Below the pieces are notes generated by a model. That model saw only the letters and a program-made list of their open reading frames with translations. It searched no databases and was not told the DNA's origin. From Rutpela maculata (taxonomy: Eukaryota; Arthropoda; Insecta; Coleoptera; Cerambycidae): DNA of 64,000 nucleotides. Shown here one piece after another: positions 23,235 through 34,439 of the stretch; position 1 is the stretch's first letter; each line of letters starts with the position of its first letter. A program made the position numbers and the translations under genes. The stretch covers positions 88,765,688-88,829,687 of the forward strand of contig OW386287.2 in NCBI GenBank assembly GCA_936432065.2. The letters run 5' to 3'.

Positions 23235-23455
23235 CAACGAAGCTGAGCAGAAAACAGCTGAGATGTGCAGTGGAAATCCTAACAGGACTGAATAGACACC
23301 CAACTAGCATAGGTGTGAAGAACAATCCTCGCCATATACTATGTGAATGCCCAGCCTTGGTGGCTGGGAGGCTTTCATACTTCGGGGGACCAACCGTGAC
23401 CCCGGAAGAAATAGCCAGAGCTCCAATCGATCGTACACTCGCCTTAACGTCTTGA
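23235..23455 (+). pseudogene. Second LINE pol C-terminal fragment, different family
   Basis: The open frame reads LSRKQLRCAVEILTGLNRH, then RHILCECPALVAGRLSYFG and PEEIARA before a stop. This matches the end of the RNase H-like region and zinc knuckle of R1/Jockey-type LINEs. The first CxxC of the knuckle seems to be missing in a short deletion before NPRHILCEC. It follows directly on the poly(A) tail of the preceding LINE. Confidence 0.7.
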
Positions 23456-25261
23456 CACACTTTTGTGATCCATGCATTATTATAGTTGGCCTCCCTTTGC
23501 TGTAAGGCACGTCTGAAAGCATCTCCTCTATCAATTCCTTGGTAAGAGTTGCTCAACGTTTTGAAAGCCGAGTGGTTTTCCCAAAATCTTTAACAATCCT
23601 ATCTAAAATTGACAGGATGAAGGCTAAAATTGATAGGATAAAGAATAATTTTGGTGGGCGTATTTCTTATCCAATCGAGCTATTGATGCGATTTCAGTCT
23701 TCTCTATTTTTTTCTATGTATTCTGAATAGAAAATATATGGAACCAACAATTGTTGAGTCAACACTGCCAACGGGACTTTTGGTATGTACTTCATTCAAT
23801 AAATTTCGATACTCTAATAATAATCTTTCTCTAGAAAAGTATCAAATATTCAGTTTAGGAGCGTGACTAAACATCCTCAATATAAATCTCAATATTCATT
23901 CAGTAACATAGCATTTCAGTGTTTTTTGCATATCCCAGATAAGAGTCCTATCCAGTTTTGGGGTAATACTTTATTGCTATTGTTATAATCATGACCACCA
24001 ATTCCGATGGTCACAACAAGGATCCACTTGGCTTTTGGAAAGGTGTTGGGTTATCAGAAAGTGTCAAAGACTGATAAAAAATAACATAGTTTATTGATGA
24101 ATTAATACATTTAGCTACCAAGTAGTGACGTACTCAATCGGCAATAAAACAGTATCAGAAAATACAAAAGAGCCTTACCAGAGGCACATGAAGGGTTTAC
24201 CAAGGTCTATGGTGGGCTGCCCGTTTACCCTCGATTGCTGCATATTTATATTCTCACTAAATGCTTGACCAGCAAATTACAATACATACGTAGACTGTAG
24301 AGTTTCAGACAACTTTATTATTGTTTAATGTTATTAATTACAGTCGGGAATTTGGATTGCCAAATTCGGCCAAAGGGATATAGTTTTGAGAAAAAATTCG
24401 TACATTATCTGGAATGACCTTGTGGATCCAAATGAGGATGCCGCCAGCCTGGCCGCGATTGCAAAAAAGAGTAAAAAAAGTCACTGAAAATTTCTTAATT
24501 TTATGTGCCCACCGCATTTACAGGCTCATTTCTTAATATTTCTTAATGATTTTGGAATGGAAAGCTTATTGTAAAAGTCACAGGCGTAGAGGTTATTTTC
24601 CAATAAAATACTGGTTAATTGTATTATTTTGTAGATTTCAGACATTGTTTAGAAGAAAATACATGTGGCAGAGCATCCCAATAAAAAACAAAAAAATTAT
24701 TGTTTCTAGATTCAGGTGTTGCCCAATTATACTCGAAATTGTTAATAAATGCTACAAAAATTGTTTAAACAAAGCGTATCAGAATAGTACAGTGTAAATT
24801 TCAGCATCGAGGCATTTTAAAAATTATTACAGGTAAATGCATATTTCTATCTGCAGAAAAGAATGGAGTAATTTTTAGTGGAAGCATTATCTGCATTGCT
24901 TTATTGTATAAAAAAAAATGATTATTTTTGTACAGCGCCCACCACCGTTTTGAGTTTATAAGTGCACGTCTCGCGCGTTCTGGTCCATACTTGCACAACA
25001 ATATAATATGATTGCAAAACATTTACAAAACGTTCTTATTATGCTTATTACTTATAACGTAAATATTTTATCATTTGTTATCATGAAAAAGAAACAGATA
25101 ATTTTAAAGAGTAATTTGCCTGAGAACAGATATTACGTTATAAATTAAAACTTAAAATATTCATGAGATACACAAAACAACGCGTAACTAAATAAACTTA
25201 AAATTTAAATTTTGTGGATGAAAAATAACAATATCGAAGTTATAATTTGCATTATGTATAC
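23456..25261. other. No gene seen
   Basis: Frames such as 24546-24797 and 24801-25022 have no recognisable motif. A short stretch near 24390-24520 faintly resembles the end of a mariner-type transposase, but this was not strong enough to call. Confidence 0.4.
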
Positions 25262-25284
25262 TTAAACTAAATTATCACCTAATA

Positions 25285-25478
25285 ATTTACTCTCACAATA
25301 TAAACATAAACATAAACACACCACATATAGTAGGCAACCTCCAAATCTAAAGCCAGGGCTGTCCGGAAGGGGATTGCACATTTGAAAAAACGCGGTATTG
25401 CCAGTACCGGGGCTGGGGATCGAACCCAGATATTCGCCACTCAATACGCCTTAACCGACTAAGCTACCGTGCCGGTAT
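25285..25478 (-). mobile_element. tRNA-derived SINE
   Basis: On the minus strand the 5' part reads GGTAGCTTAGTCGGTTAAGG (A-box region, about 25448-25467) and, 30 bp later, GGTTCGATCCC (perfect B box, 25416-25426). A tRNA-unrelated body follows, and a (TTTATG)n tail ends near 25290. The spacing and boxes fit an RNA polymerase III promoter of a tRNA-derived SINE. The body and tail argue against a functional tRNA gene. Confidence 0.85.
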
Positions 25479-25479
25479 A

Positions 25480-26073
25480 TTCCAACATTCTGACAAAAAA
25501 TAAAGTTCACTGGAAAATACTGTTAGAGCTTTGTACCCCATCTATAGGAATTCATTCTAAGTTCCATGTATAAATAACAGAAAACTAGTTTTTGACTATT
25601 AGGTAATTGTAATGGTCATAACTTCATATTCTTTATAGCTATTAGAAATTACTTGTATACTGGGTGTTTAATGAATTAAAAAGGTAATATTACTGGATTA
25701 GATTTATTACCTTTTTGGAAATCATTTATTATTGTTTTAGATAATATAAGTTGTGCTTTTAGACAAATCCGATGTTTTAATCGCCGTTAAGAAATACAAG
25801 TATTTTACAATGTCTGCAAAACAATAATTTTTTCCATAAAATTTATTATTATTCTTTTTTTAAAGAAGTTGGATGAATTACCTTGAACTAATTTTGTTTT
25901 TGTTTTAGGTAAGAAATACTATTAACAAAGCGATCATTTGACTTCATTATTTAAGGTAAGTCACGATTACTTAGAATACGTGGATACAACGTAAAAAAAC
26001 GGAAAATCTCAGACAGGCCATTACAGACAATCATGTTGGAATACTTCTGCGATGTGTACCCTAACACTCTGTA
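25480..26073. other. No gene seen
   Basis: AT-rich sequence. GTATACTGGGTGTTTAATG at 25656 resembles a mariner-like tip, but no partner was found. Confidence 0.4.
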
Positions 26074-26969
26074 CACTCAAAGAAAATGATAGGTAAATTC
26101 AACCAAAAAGAGCATATGGAATCGCGCCTATCTAGTTTCATAGTTAAATCAATCAGAAAAGAATAGTCATACAACTTTATTTGTTTTCGTAAACAAATAG
26201 TAGTTTAATAATCATATCTTCTTGTAGAACAACAAATTAAATAGTATAATGACATTTTTTTATGTTCACTAACCATTTTCAATTTGGTCTACAATTAAAT
26301 AGTACAACGACTTTGTTTTTTGTTCACCAACTAATTTTTAGGTTGATCTACATTTTATTGTATGATGAAGTTTTTTTTGGTTAGCCAAAATCTCAGTATT
26401 GAGACATCAGACCACCTAAACCAAAGATTAGAGATCGTTTATAAGATCCATCCAAATATATCGATGGTCCCTGAGAGAATTTGAACATTGCAATCATGTT
26501 ATTAATTTTCTATAAATTCATAAGAGTATAAGATAATGCATGATTGATTATTGTCAGTGATTTGTATGTGGCGTCATCTGGGAATAATTTCTGTAATAGA
26601 CTACGTGGTAAGCAAGCAAATTTTATGGTAATTCTTTTAGAACTTCTAGAAGACGACAATAATATTGGTTTGTCTACCAAGTACAATAATACTGCGAACT
26701 AATACTGGGTTAGAATTACAATTCGATAATAGTTAAAAATAAAATATACTATTATCTAGTTTAATTTGACAGAATTCAACAAAATAATAGTCAGACGAAC
26801 AAAATAATAGTCTTATTCATCTATTTTTTAAGTTAATGTTTGTTTTGTTGTACGACAACTTTTTATTAATTAAAAATACCATCAATATAGTTTGGTTTAA
26901 CAAAATTAACGATATTGTTAGTTAACCATTTTTTTTTTGTTGAATTCACCCATACTATTTCTTTGAGTG
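26074..26969. mobile_element. TIR element, 896 bp, TA flanks, internal subrepeats
   Basis: Tips CACTCAAAGAAA and TTTCTTTGAGTG adjoin TA at 26072-26073 and 26970-26971. The subterminal left part contains several diverged units of about 65 bp (TTCACTAACC/TTCACCAACT, TTGGTCTAC/TTGATCTAC, TAGTATAATGAC/TAGTACAACGAC). Complementary units appear near the right end. No coding was seen. Confidence 0.75.
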
Positions 26970-27104
26970 TACATACTGCTATTGATTAAATGAGTTTTAA
27001 TTACTTTAATAAGTCAAAATGGATTGGCGTAATGTCAGACACTAAATAAACAATAATACTCGTCTTACAAAAACTACAAAATGGCAGATTGATAAGAGAC
27101 ATTA

Positions 27105-27240
27105 GGTTTATTTCTGCAGGAAATCACAAACTAGTCAACGCCAATAAGCTCTGTCTAACGTGGTCAGATCACCAATCACGAATTGTTTTCAACCAATCGT
27201 GTTATGTCTGACTAGTCCGTGATTGCTGCAGAAACAGACC
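27105..27240. mobile_element. Short MITE, 136 bp, TA flanks
   Basis: Imperfect TIRs GGTTTATTTCTGCAGGAAATC and, in reverse complement, GGTCTGTTTCTGCAGCAATC are flanked by TA. Both arms end in ACTAGTC. It is non-coding. Confidence 0.8.
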
Positions 27241-27447
27241 TACTATAGCAACAGATGGCTTTTTGCTTAGGTCATCGGGGTAAAGCTTCAAAGTTGATTA
27301 TTTTATTCATTATCAGCTAGTAGACAGAAATATTGTGGCTGCTGCGTTAAGCATAGATAGAGCCATTCTATCAATATTTTGTACTGAACCTTTTTTATTT
27401 ACAAGGAAATTCTCTATAAAGAAGAAGTTATCGATATATTTTATCAT

Positions 27448-29316
27448 TTGGTGTTTTGTATAAAAACATTTTTAATTTTGTTATCACTCGTATCATTTCA
27501 AATTAACATAACACAAAAGAAAAATACTTTAACACGATTCTTTTTTACCTCTCCTGAGCTGGCAAGACTTTCTACAGAAACCAAAGCAATGATTGGAATT
27601 GCAGAAGTAAAAAGAAAACACCACCATTTGACACGATCTAGAGGAAAGCGACAACATGAAGATGTGCAGTATATCTATAACACTATCAGAACATCGACCA
27701 ACCCTATAACATATGAAGGCAGTGAACTGATTAACACAACAACAAAGTGTGTATTTCATAAAACCATACAAACGGATACATTAACCATTTTAGAACAGGG
27801 TTGTGAAATATACACCGCTTTAAAAAAAACGAATTGAAACTGACAGACGAATTGCTGGGACCCAATGTAGAAAGGAAAACTTAATTTATGTAAAGCTACA
27901 CTCAAAACAAGTTAACTGACACTGTAGTACTATTCGACCAATCATTATTTACACGCTTGCTAGTTATATCGAGAAGCCGTACTGATATTGAACTAAAAAC
28001 ATCATTAAGTAATTATGAATTCTCAGCAGTTCAATCAGTGAAGTTGTCTACAAATAAATCTAAACTAAAGAAGATCTTAGAAGAGCAATACCCTGCAAAA
28101 AGTGATAATACTGTACAAATTTCTTTGTCTATACCTTTGGTGAACTCAAATATAACAGAGCATCTGAATGCAAAATTCCACTGTGTCGCTGTTCTTGATG
28201 GAATGGCAAAGCTGCAATCGTTGAAAAAATCACTGCAGGTTAAAACATGCAATGATCTAGCTTTGGAGTTGAACAATAAAATCAAGGGAACTCTTATAAT
28301 AATAATATGATGAAATTCACTTGGTGTTTGACACATATCTTGAAAATTCTCTTAAATCTGCGATGTGACATAAAAGGACATCTACAGTAATACCCACTGA
28401 GTACAAAATAACCGACACGTATCTTGCAGAAAAAGCTTTGTTGTACGCACGCAATATTGAGAGAAGTCTAATCTTAAGCTGGAGGACTGAAATCAAATCG
28501 CTTTTCGGAAGTGACGCAAGTGAACTTCAAAGTAGTCATGAAGAAGTTGACGTTAAAATAATACTGTACTGCCTTTTTGCTTCCCGAAAAGGAGCTACTG
28601 CGATTCATATACATTCGCCTGATACAGATTTATTTCTACTACCATTGTGGAGGTCAAAATCTTTTACATGTCTAAGCATGTTTGTCACTGGTATAGGAAA
28701 TAATCGAAGAATTATTGCTGTTGGCGGAATTTGCACCACATTAGGACGAGAAAAGTTACTAGGTCTGCATGCTCTGTCAGGATATGATGTCACAGGTTCA
28801 CTTGCAACGAAGGAAAATCATCATTTTGGAAGGTTTATGAGACCGCAGATAATGACATTTTTGGGAAACTTGGATCCATTGGAGGATTCGGGGATGAAGC
28901 TGAAACTATAATTGAGAAATGTATTCGTAAGGTATATACACCAAGCACGAAGATTTCAGACATTGCGGAGCTTCGTTGGTTGTCGTTCTCCAAGCACAAG
29001 ACGCAAAGTGAAAATCTGCTTCCTACAAAAGCGTCACTATCTCCTTTTATTCGTAGAGCACATTGCCAGGTTATGGAATGGCAACTTGCTGACCAGCAAC
29101 ACCCTAATCTACTAACACTTCCTTGTGCATCTGAAACCATTTTAAAATTAATTCGGTGTTCATATGTAAAAGGGAAATGTGGTGTATCCCGTAAATGTAA
29201 ATCCTAAAACATTTTATGTACTGAGCTTTATATGTGTGGAGGTGATGAAGACATACGAAAATCAAGGCCAACATTTTGATATCGATGACCTTTCAGATGA
29301 AGAGCATTAAGCTGAA
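27448..29316 (+). pseudogene. Decayed gene of a metazoan TE-linked, PIN/FEN-like family
   Basis: Four open frames in one direction form a collinear broken protein. The N-terminal part has NPITYEGSELIN. The next has DIELKTSLSNYEFSAVQ and a Lys-rich stretch. The core has SSHEEVDVKIILYCLFASRKG, HSPDTDLFLLPLW, LLGLHALSGYDVTGS, then after a frameshift AELRWLSFSKHK and SLSPFIRRAHCQVMEW. The Cys-rich tail has CTELYMCGGDED and ends in an acidic run. I recall this order from uncharacterised metazoan proteins with HEEADxxL, DTDxLxL and GCDTTS motifs, whose conserved acids suggest a PIN/FEN-type nuclease. Here EAD is EVD and CD is YD. Frameshifts lie near 27830, 28310 and 28900, with stops near 29207. 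No flanking TIR was seen. Confidence 0.65.
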
Positions 29317-29489
29317 AACATTTTACATGCAATACAACATTACAATTAATTCAATAAAAATATTGAATTAAATATTAATTTCTTAAGAGTATAATTTGCG
29401 GTCAGTGAAATGAAGAAACGAATTATTCGGCTTATTTTTGAAGATAGAAACTTCAAATTTTGTACGTATGTATTAAAATATATATTCTA

Positions 29490-29592
29490 GTTCGTCACGT
29501 TTTTAATTTTTTGTTTTAATCAAAAACACGTGATCAACGAAAAAATTGACGTCGAAAAATTGGAATTTACAAAAAACGAAAACGTGACGCCC
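29490..29592. mobile_element. Short MITE, about 103 bp, TA flanks
   Basis: GTTCGTCACGTTTTTAAT at the left pairs with AAAACGTGACGCCC at the right, each adjoining TA (CTAG contexts). It is non-coding. Confidence 0.7.
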
Positions 29593-29599
29593 TAGATAG

Positions 29600-30026
29600 T
29601 CCTTAATTAATTACGTGGATAAAATATAACCTCTTAATTTTCAAACATAGATTCAATAAATAGTTTCCAATTTTGCCGTCAATAGATGGCACTCGCCTCG
29701 GCATTCGCATAGCTTTACACGCTCTCAGACTTTAGGGAGGAACTTGTTGTCATGGAGACCAGACGCGAATGAATGCTTGCCAGGGAAGCATTTAGCAGTT
29801 CTGGTAATTGTAATCTTAAATTTATTTATAAATTATTTTATCTTACAGGAATGACTTAATAGATAAAATTCTTGAAAATGTTAATACATAAATAAAAGGT
29901 GCCAAATAGAGAGGACCGTTTTGTATAAACACTCCTACAAATTTTATTATGAAAATTTGAATTCGGTTTTTAGTTATTATTATAGTTATATAGTTTTTAT
30001 TCGAAATTATTACCAAGCAAAATGTA
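29600..30026. other. No gene seen
   Basis: AT-rich sequence. The minus-strand frame 29843-30157 runs into the next repeat and has no recognisable motif. Confidence 0.4.
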
Positions 30027-30882
30027 CAGGGTGTCCCAGTCAACGCGCTATGCTCGGTTTTCACGGTAGTTTCTGAGATAAGTTTATGGTTCAAAATCCA
30101 GTCTGACGTAGGTTTTCCGAGGAATCTCATACTGCTAAGATATTTATAGGAATCCAAGATGGCGGACGAATTTGGTCATCTATGGTCCTATTCGACTGAA
30201 AATCGATATCTGGGGGTTTTCGGGGATACGGGTTACGAATTTTTGGTCAAAATTTAAGACTCCAAGATGGCGGACGAATTTCGTCATCTATGGTCCTATT
30301 CGACTGAAAATCGATACCTCGGGGTTGTCGGGGATGCGGGTTACGAATTTTTGGTCAAAATTTAGGAATCCAAGATGGTGGACGAATTTCGTCATCTATG
30401 GTCCTATTTGGCTGAAAATCGATACCTCGGGGTTGTCGGGGATGCGGGTTACGAATTTTTGGTCAAAATTTAGGAAACCAAGATGGCGGATGAATTTCGT
30501 CATTTGTGGTCCTATTCGACTGAAAATCGATATCTGGAGGTTTTCGGGGATGCGGGTTACGAATTTTTGTTCAAAATTTAGGAATCCAAGATGGCGGACG
30601 AATTTCGTCATCTGTGGTCCTATTCGAATGAAAATCGATATCTGGGGATTTTCGGGGATGCGGGTTACGAATTTTTGGTAAAAATTTAGGAATCCAAGAC
30701 AGCAGGCGAATTATAACTATATTTTGACCCCCCTTTATTTATGTTATTATTGGAGATTAAAAAAAGTTTTGTATAAGAGTTGTAGGGTTGTATACATATT
30801 TTTTTAAATGCATTTAAAAAACAATTGCTTGCATATGTCACGTGATATAACAATGAAGGTTGCTTTTTAAATGAAAACCCTG
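30027..30882 (+). mobile_element. TA-flanked element with CAGGGTG-type tips holding a satellite
   Basis: Left tip CAGGGTGTCCCAGTC follows TA at 30025-30026, and right tip AAAACCCTG precedes TA at 30883-30884. The inverted similarity is only about 8 bp, so the pairing is tentative. Most of the interior is the 108-bp array. Confidence 0.5.
30154..30720 (+). repeat. Satellite array, exact 108-bp period, five units plus
   Basis: The landmark CCAAGATGGCGG (or variants) starts at 30154, 30262, 30370, 30478, 30586 and 30694, every interval being exactly 108 bp. Each unit has GAATTTCGTCAT, CTGAAAATCGATA, GGGGATGCGGGTTACGAATT and GGTCAAAATTTAGG. Because 108 is a multiple of three, one frame stays open for 169 codons (30172-30681). 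The frame looks like a by-product of the array. Confidence 0.95.
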
Positions 30883-32077
30883 TATATTTTTAAATATTCT
30901 TTTAGATCCTTTATCCCTAATTTCAAACATGTAAAAATTGATAGATCTAGTTGTAATATTTTTTGATATATCGGACATTAAATATGCTCCAAACATGCAT
31001 GTAGGTATTTTAGGGTTTCTGACGGAGCGCTGTCAGTGGCGGATTTAGGGCGGGGGGGGCCTATAGAGGCAAAATCCAAGGGCGGCAATTTTTTTGAAAA
31101 ACACCAAAGACATAAAAACAAAAAAATTGTATTATTAATATGTCTTATCAGAACATGTTTAATTTATTTGAGAACGTGTTTTTTATATTAACTAGACTAA
31201 AGTTCCTTATTATAGTCAACAGTACAGGGTGGTTGTGCAAACGTTAGAACCTCATTTAACTTCTTTATTTTTGGAGTTACGTAAATAAGTTCAAAAATAA
31301 AAGTTATGGGATATCACATGTATTTTCCAAACATCATTTCAGCAAAACAATTCAAACAAGTCGAATTTCGGAGATATGAGCTTTACCTTGGTTTTTTTAA
31401 ATAGAACACCCCCATATATTTTTACACCATTTGAAAGGCCATAGAAAAATCTTTTCAATGATATATGACACAGTATTTTTCTTAAAAACTATAGTAGATA
31501 TGAAGTTTTATATTTTCTTACATTAAGTCATGGTAGTCCGAAAAATATATACAGTGTATTTCACTTTTTAATTTGTTTTTCTAATTTGAATCAAATTTTA
31601 CTTAAGTATAGAACAAATTAGGATCTACTTATGACCAGAAAAAAATTCACCGCCTACAAATGCAAAGCCACCTGCGTTACCAAAATATGCGGATAAAATC
31701 AAAAAATCATATTAGGCATATTTTTATTGGAAAATTTTGTCAATGAAACTTGTTCAGAATTGTTCAGAAACCTTAAGTCCAGAATTTAATCAAAATAAAA
31801 AATATATAAATTTTGATTAAAATAATGTCCAAGTCCAAAAATATCATTTTAATGGGTTTTTTCGTTTAGAAAACTGTACTATGACAATTTTATTTGAAAT
31901 TAAACCCAAGCTGCCAGGTAGTTGTAAAGCAATTTACAGTTTTTTTTTTAAATAATTATTTTCAAAATTTTTAAAGTTTCAAGTTTTTCATTTTTTAATT
32001 TTGTTTAAATTTTGGCCATTTTTGGGCAATTCTGAACAAGTTTTATTAACAAAATTTTCCGATAAAAAAATGCCTAA

Positions 32078-33146
32078 CCCTTTCAGTCACGAGTTTTTAT
32101 TTTTGTAGCTAAAAATGTGGAACCAAGAGGCAAGTTTAAATGATTTTTTTAAAGATTTTTGAAAATAGTTTCAGGTCCTTACGGCCCTAATTTTTCGAAA
32201 AAATATTATGTTCGTTAAAACGAACATGGTGACTCAATGGAAAAATAAAAATAACTTTTCCACAATAATGGTTTTTTTGTACCAAAAACTTTGAAACAAT
32301 TTCGATCATGAGTTATACATAAATGAAAATTGCATTTATTACTACAAACAAAATGTGTTTTCTTGAGACAGGTACCATTTTTGCATCTTGCACCATCCCT
32401 ATTTTCGTCGAATAGAGGTAAATGGCCCACTTCATCAAATCGAACCTCTTGTATTGGTTTCTTTTCATTTTTGATTTTTTTAGTTAGTAATGGTGTAGGG
32501 GATTCATTATTATTAGATGATGGTCATTCTAACCTCTTCTTCATTGTTCAATAACTGTAAATCAAACCCCCCACCCTCCTCATTTGAACCTTGCAATTTG
32601 CCTTCATCCCTGTCTTCATAATATTCACCATCACTCAAACCATCAATATCTGAGAAATTTTCAATTATCTCGTAAAGTTCAGCCTCGGTTAGTGGTTTTT
32701 TAGAAGCCATTATTTTTTATTAGTTCACCAATTCTGCAAAAAAAAAATTCCTTTGAGTCACCATGTTCGTTGAAACGAACATTTGTATTTTGTTCAAAAA
32801 AAATATAAAAAAACTAATATTCATTATATTGTGTATAATATACACAATAATAAACATTCATGTTACTGATAGAAAATTATATAAACTCAAAGTAATTTAC
32901 TGCAACAGTGAAAAACATACAAGAAACTCACAAATACACAAACACAGGTGGCTGCTCGGACATGGATTGAGAAAATGGCTAAAACCTGAAAAGACCTCAA
33001 CAAGATGGCACCACGAGCACTAAATTATAAAATAAATGTGATTGTTGAGACTACCAAGGGGATTCAAAAGGTTAAAATGTGTTCAGCTAGCATTTGTAGT
33101 TATGTCAAGGTTATGTTCGTTTAAACGACCATGGTGACCGAAAGGG
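32078..33146 (-). mobile_element. Internally deleted piggyBac element with CTAA target duplication
   Basis: Ends are CCCTTTCAGTCACGAG at 32078 and GGTGACCGAAAGGG ending at 33146. Both are bordered by CTAA (32074-32077 and 33147-33150). CCC tips and a 4-bp target are typical of piggyBac, whose canonical site is TTAA. Subterminal palindromes of the form ATGTTCGTTNAAACGAACAT occur near 32208, 32763 and 33111. The transposase remnant on the minus strand confirms the superfamily. The length of 1,069 bp is far below an autonomous element. Confidence 0.9.
32213..32710 (-). pseudogene. piggyBac transposase, N-terminus fused to C-terminal zinc domain
   Basis: The minus-strand frame starts MASKKPLTEAELYEII and runs through an acidic stretch (about 65 residues). 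A frame change follows near the end of that frame. The next frame carries KKIKNEKKPIQEVRFDEVGH and the Cys/His-rich tail ARCKNGTCLKKTHFVC, CNFHLCITHDRNCFKVFG. This is the usual piggyBac order with the whole catalytic DDD region missing. The Cys-rich tail is well preserved. The product would lack catalysis but could in principle bind DNA or ends. Confidence 0.85.
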
Positions 33147-33689
33147 CTAATATGGTTTTCCGATTTTCTCCACATATTTTGGTACCGCAGGTGGCTTTGG
33201 TACCGTAGGAGGCGAATGTTTTTCTGGTCATAAGTAGATACTAATTTGTTCTATACTTAAGTAAAATGTGATTCAAATCGGAAAAAAAAATAAGAAAGTT
33301 ATTGGGGTGTTACCATTTCAAGTGAAACACACTGTATCAATTATTGAAATTCTCCATTTTATTTAAAATAAAGTGAAATTAGACAGAACTAACATATTGT
33401 TTATTTTAATTTACATACTTTTGTTTTCCATGGCTAATTTGATAAATTGTAAATTTATAGTAAATTAGACAAAATTTGTTTAAGATAAGCACCATGTATT
33501 ATATTATAAATACAAAGTTTTTTTTATGGCGTTTCAAATGGTACATATATGGAGTGTTCCTTTAAAAAAAAGCAAAGTAAAGTTCATATCTCCGAAATGC
33601 GACTTTCAATAGGCATGTCCACAAAATTTTAATTTCAATTGTAAATGATAGAATTATCGATATTGTACACTAATTTAACAATTAAAAAA

Positions 33690-34360
33690 AAACCGCTGCC
33701 CAAGGAATCACTACCTCCACATCCAGATTTTCTATCCAAGTCACTCACAACGATAAAATGTTGTATGTGGAAATAATTGTTTAATAATATAATATTTGAA
33801 ATCGCCTACCTCAAAAACCCATAAAAACCCCCACATCGGTAGTGGGGTGGGGGTGGTGATAGAGGGTGGTAGTGGGGGTGGATAAGGTAAAAAAATATTT
33901 TGAGGTTTCTGGTTCTTGTGCACACATTAAATCAAAATTTTTTTCCATCCTCTTTAATAATGGGGTGGGGGTGGGGGTGGTAATGGGGGTGGCTAATGCC
34001 AAAATTTTTTTTGAGACCTTAGCTTCTCTTGTATATAGTAAATACAAATTTTATGAACTCTTACCTGCTTGATTTACCTATTTACCCCAATTTACCCCCC
34101 AATCCTTCGACGGAACAAGATGAAAATATAATCTAGTTCTAGATTTCATTAAAGTACATATGCGTACCAAATTTCAAGTCAATATCTCAAACGGTTCCAG
34201 AGTAAACGTGTGCACAAAAAAAAAGTTACAGACCGACAGACAGAAATTTTTTTTCGCTCAAACTTAAAATCTCGACGTTTCATGACATTCTAAGCCTATT
34301 TAAACAATAAAAATTTTAAAAATATTTTTTGTCGTTACTATGCTACCACTGGATGTGGAA
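33690..34360 (+). repeat. Dispersed repeat family E, copy 1
   Basis: Starts CCGCTGCCCAAGGAATCACT, then CCTCCACATCCAGATTTT. It contains two GGGGTGGGGGTGG runs, ACCAAATTTCAAGTCAATAT, GGTTCCAGAGTAAACGTG and a GACCGACAGACAG word, and ends CACTGGATGTGGAAGTAAT. That end is the inverse of the start, so the copy is bounded by short inverted repeats. A reverse copy lies at 61.75-62.25 kb and a partial tandem copy at 34.44 kb. Confidence 0.8.
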
Positions 34361-34439
34361 GTAATATATGTATCCTTATTTTGCCAGTTATTCGTAATAG
34401 AAATCACCCCAACACAGCAAGGATTTTTGGTAATTTTTC

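Larger units (their letters stand above)
31330..33620. mobile_element. Diverged inverted-repeat element, right arm split by piggyBac
   Basis: Left-arm landmarks TTTCGGAGATATGAGCTTTA (31369) and CTTATGACCAGAAA are mirrored at about 33590 and 33220. TGAACAAGTT/AACTTGTTCA and AAAATTTTCC words pair 31.74 kb with 32.04 kb. The inner region matches the foldback at 6.44-6.90 kb. The piggyBac at 32078-33146 interrupts the right arm at a CTAA site that the left arm shows in uninterrupted form (ATATTAGGCAT near 31709). Outer ends are not resolved. Confidence 0.65.

Noticed and set aside
24355..24530. Possible end of a mariner transposase
   Set aside because: Only a faint resemblance over about 40 residues, with no TIR, no DDE motif and no consistent frame.
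25285..25478. Functional tRNA gene
   Set aside because: The A and B boxes are good, but a non-tRNA body and a (TTTATG)n tail follow and acceptor pairing is not complete, so a SINE fits better.
30172..30681. 169-residue open frame as a gene
   Set aside because: It is the translation of the 108-bp satellite. The period is a multiple of three, which alone keeps the frame open.
31034..31062. hAT end CAGTGGCGGATTTAGGGC
   Set aside because: It looks like a transposon tip, but no inverse partner or TSD was found within the window.
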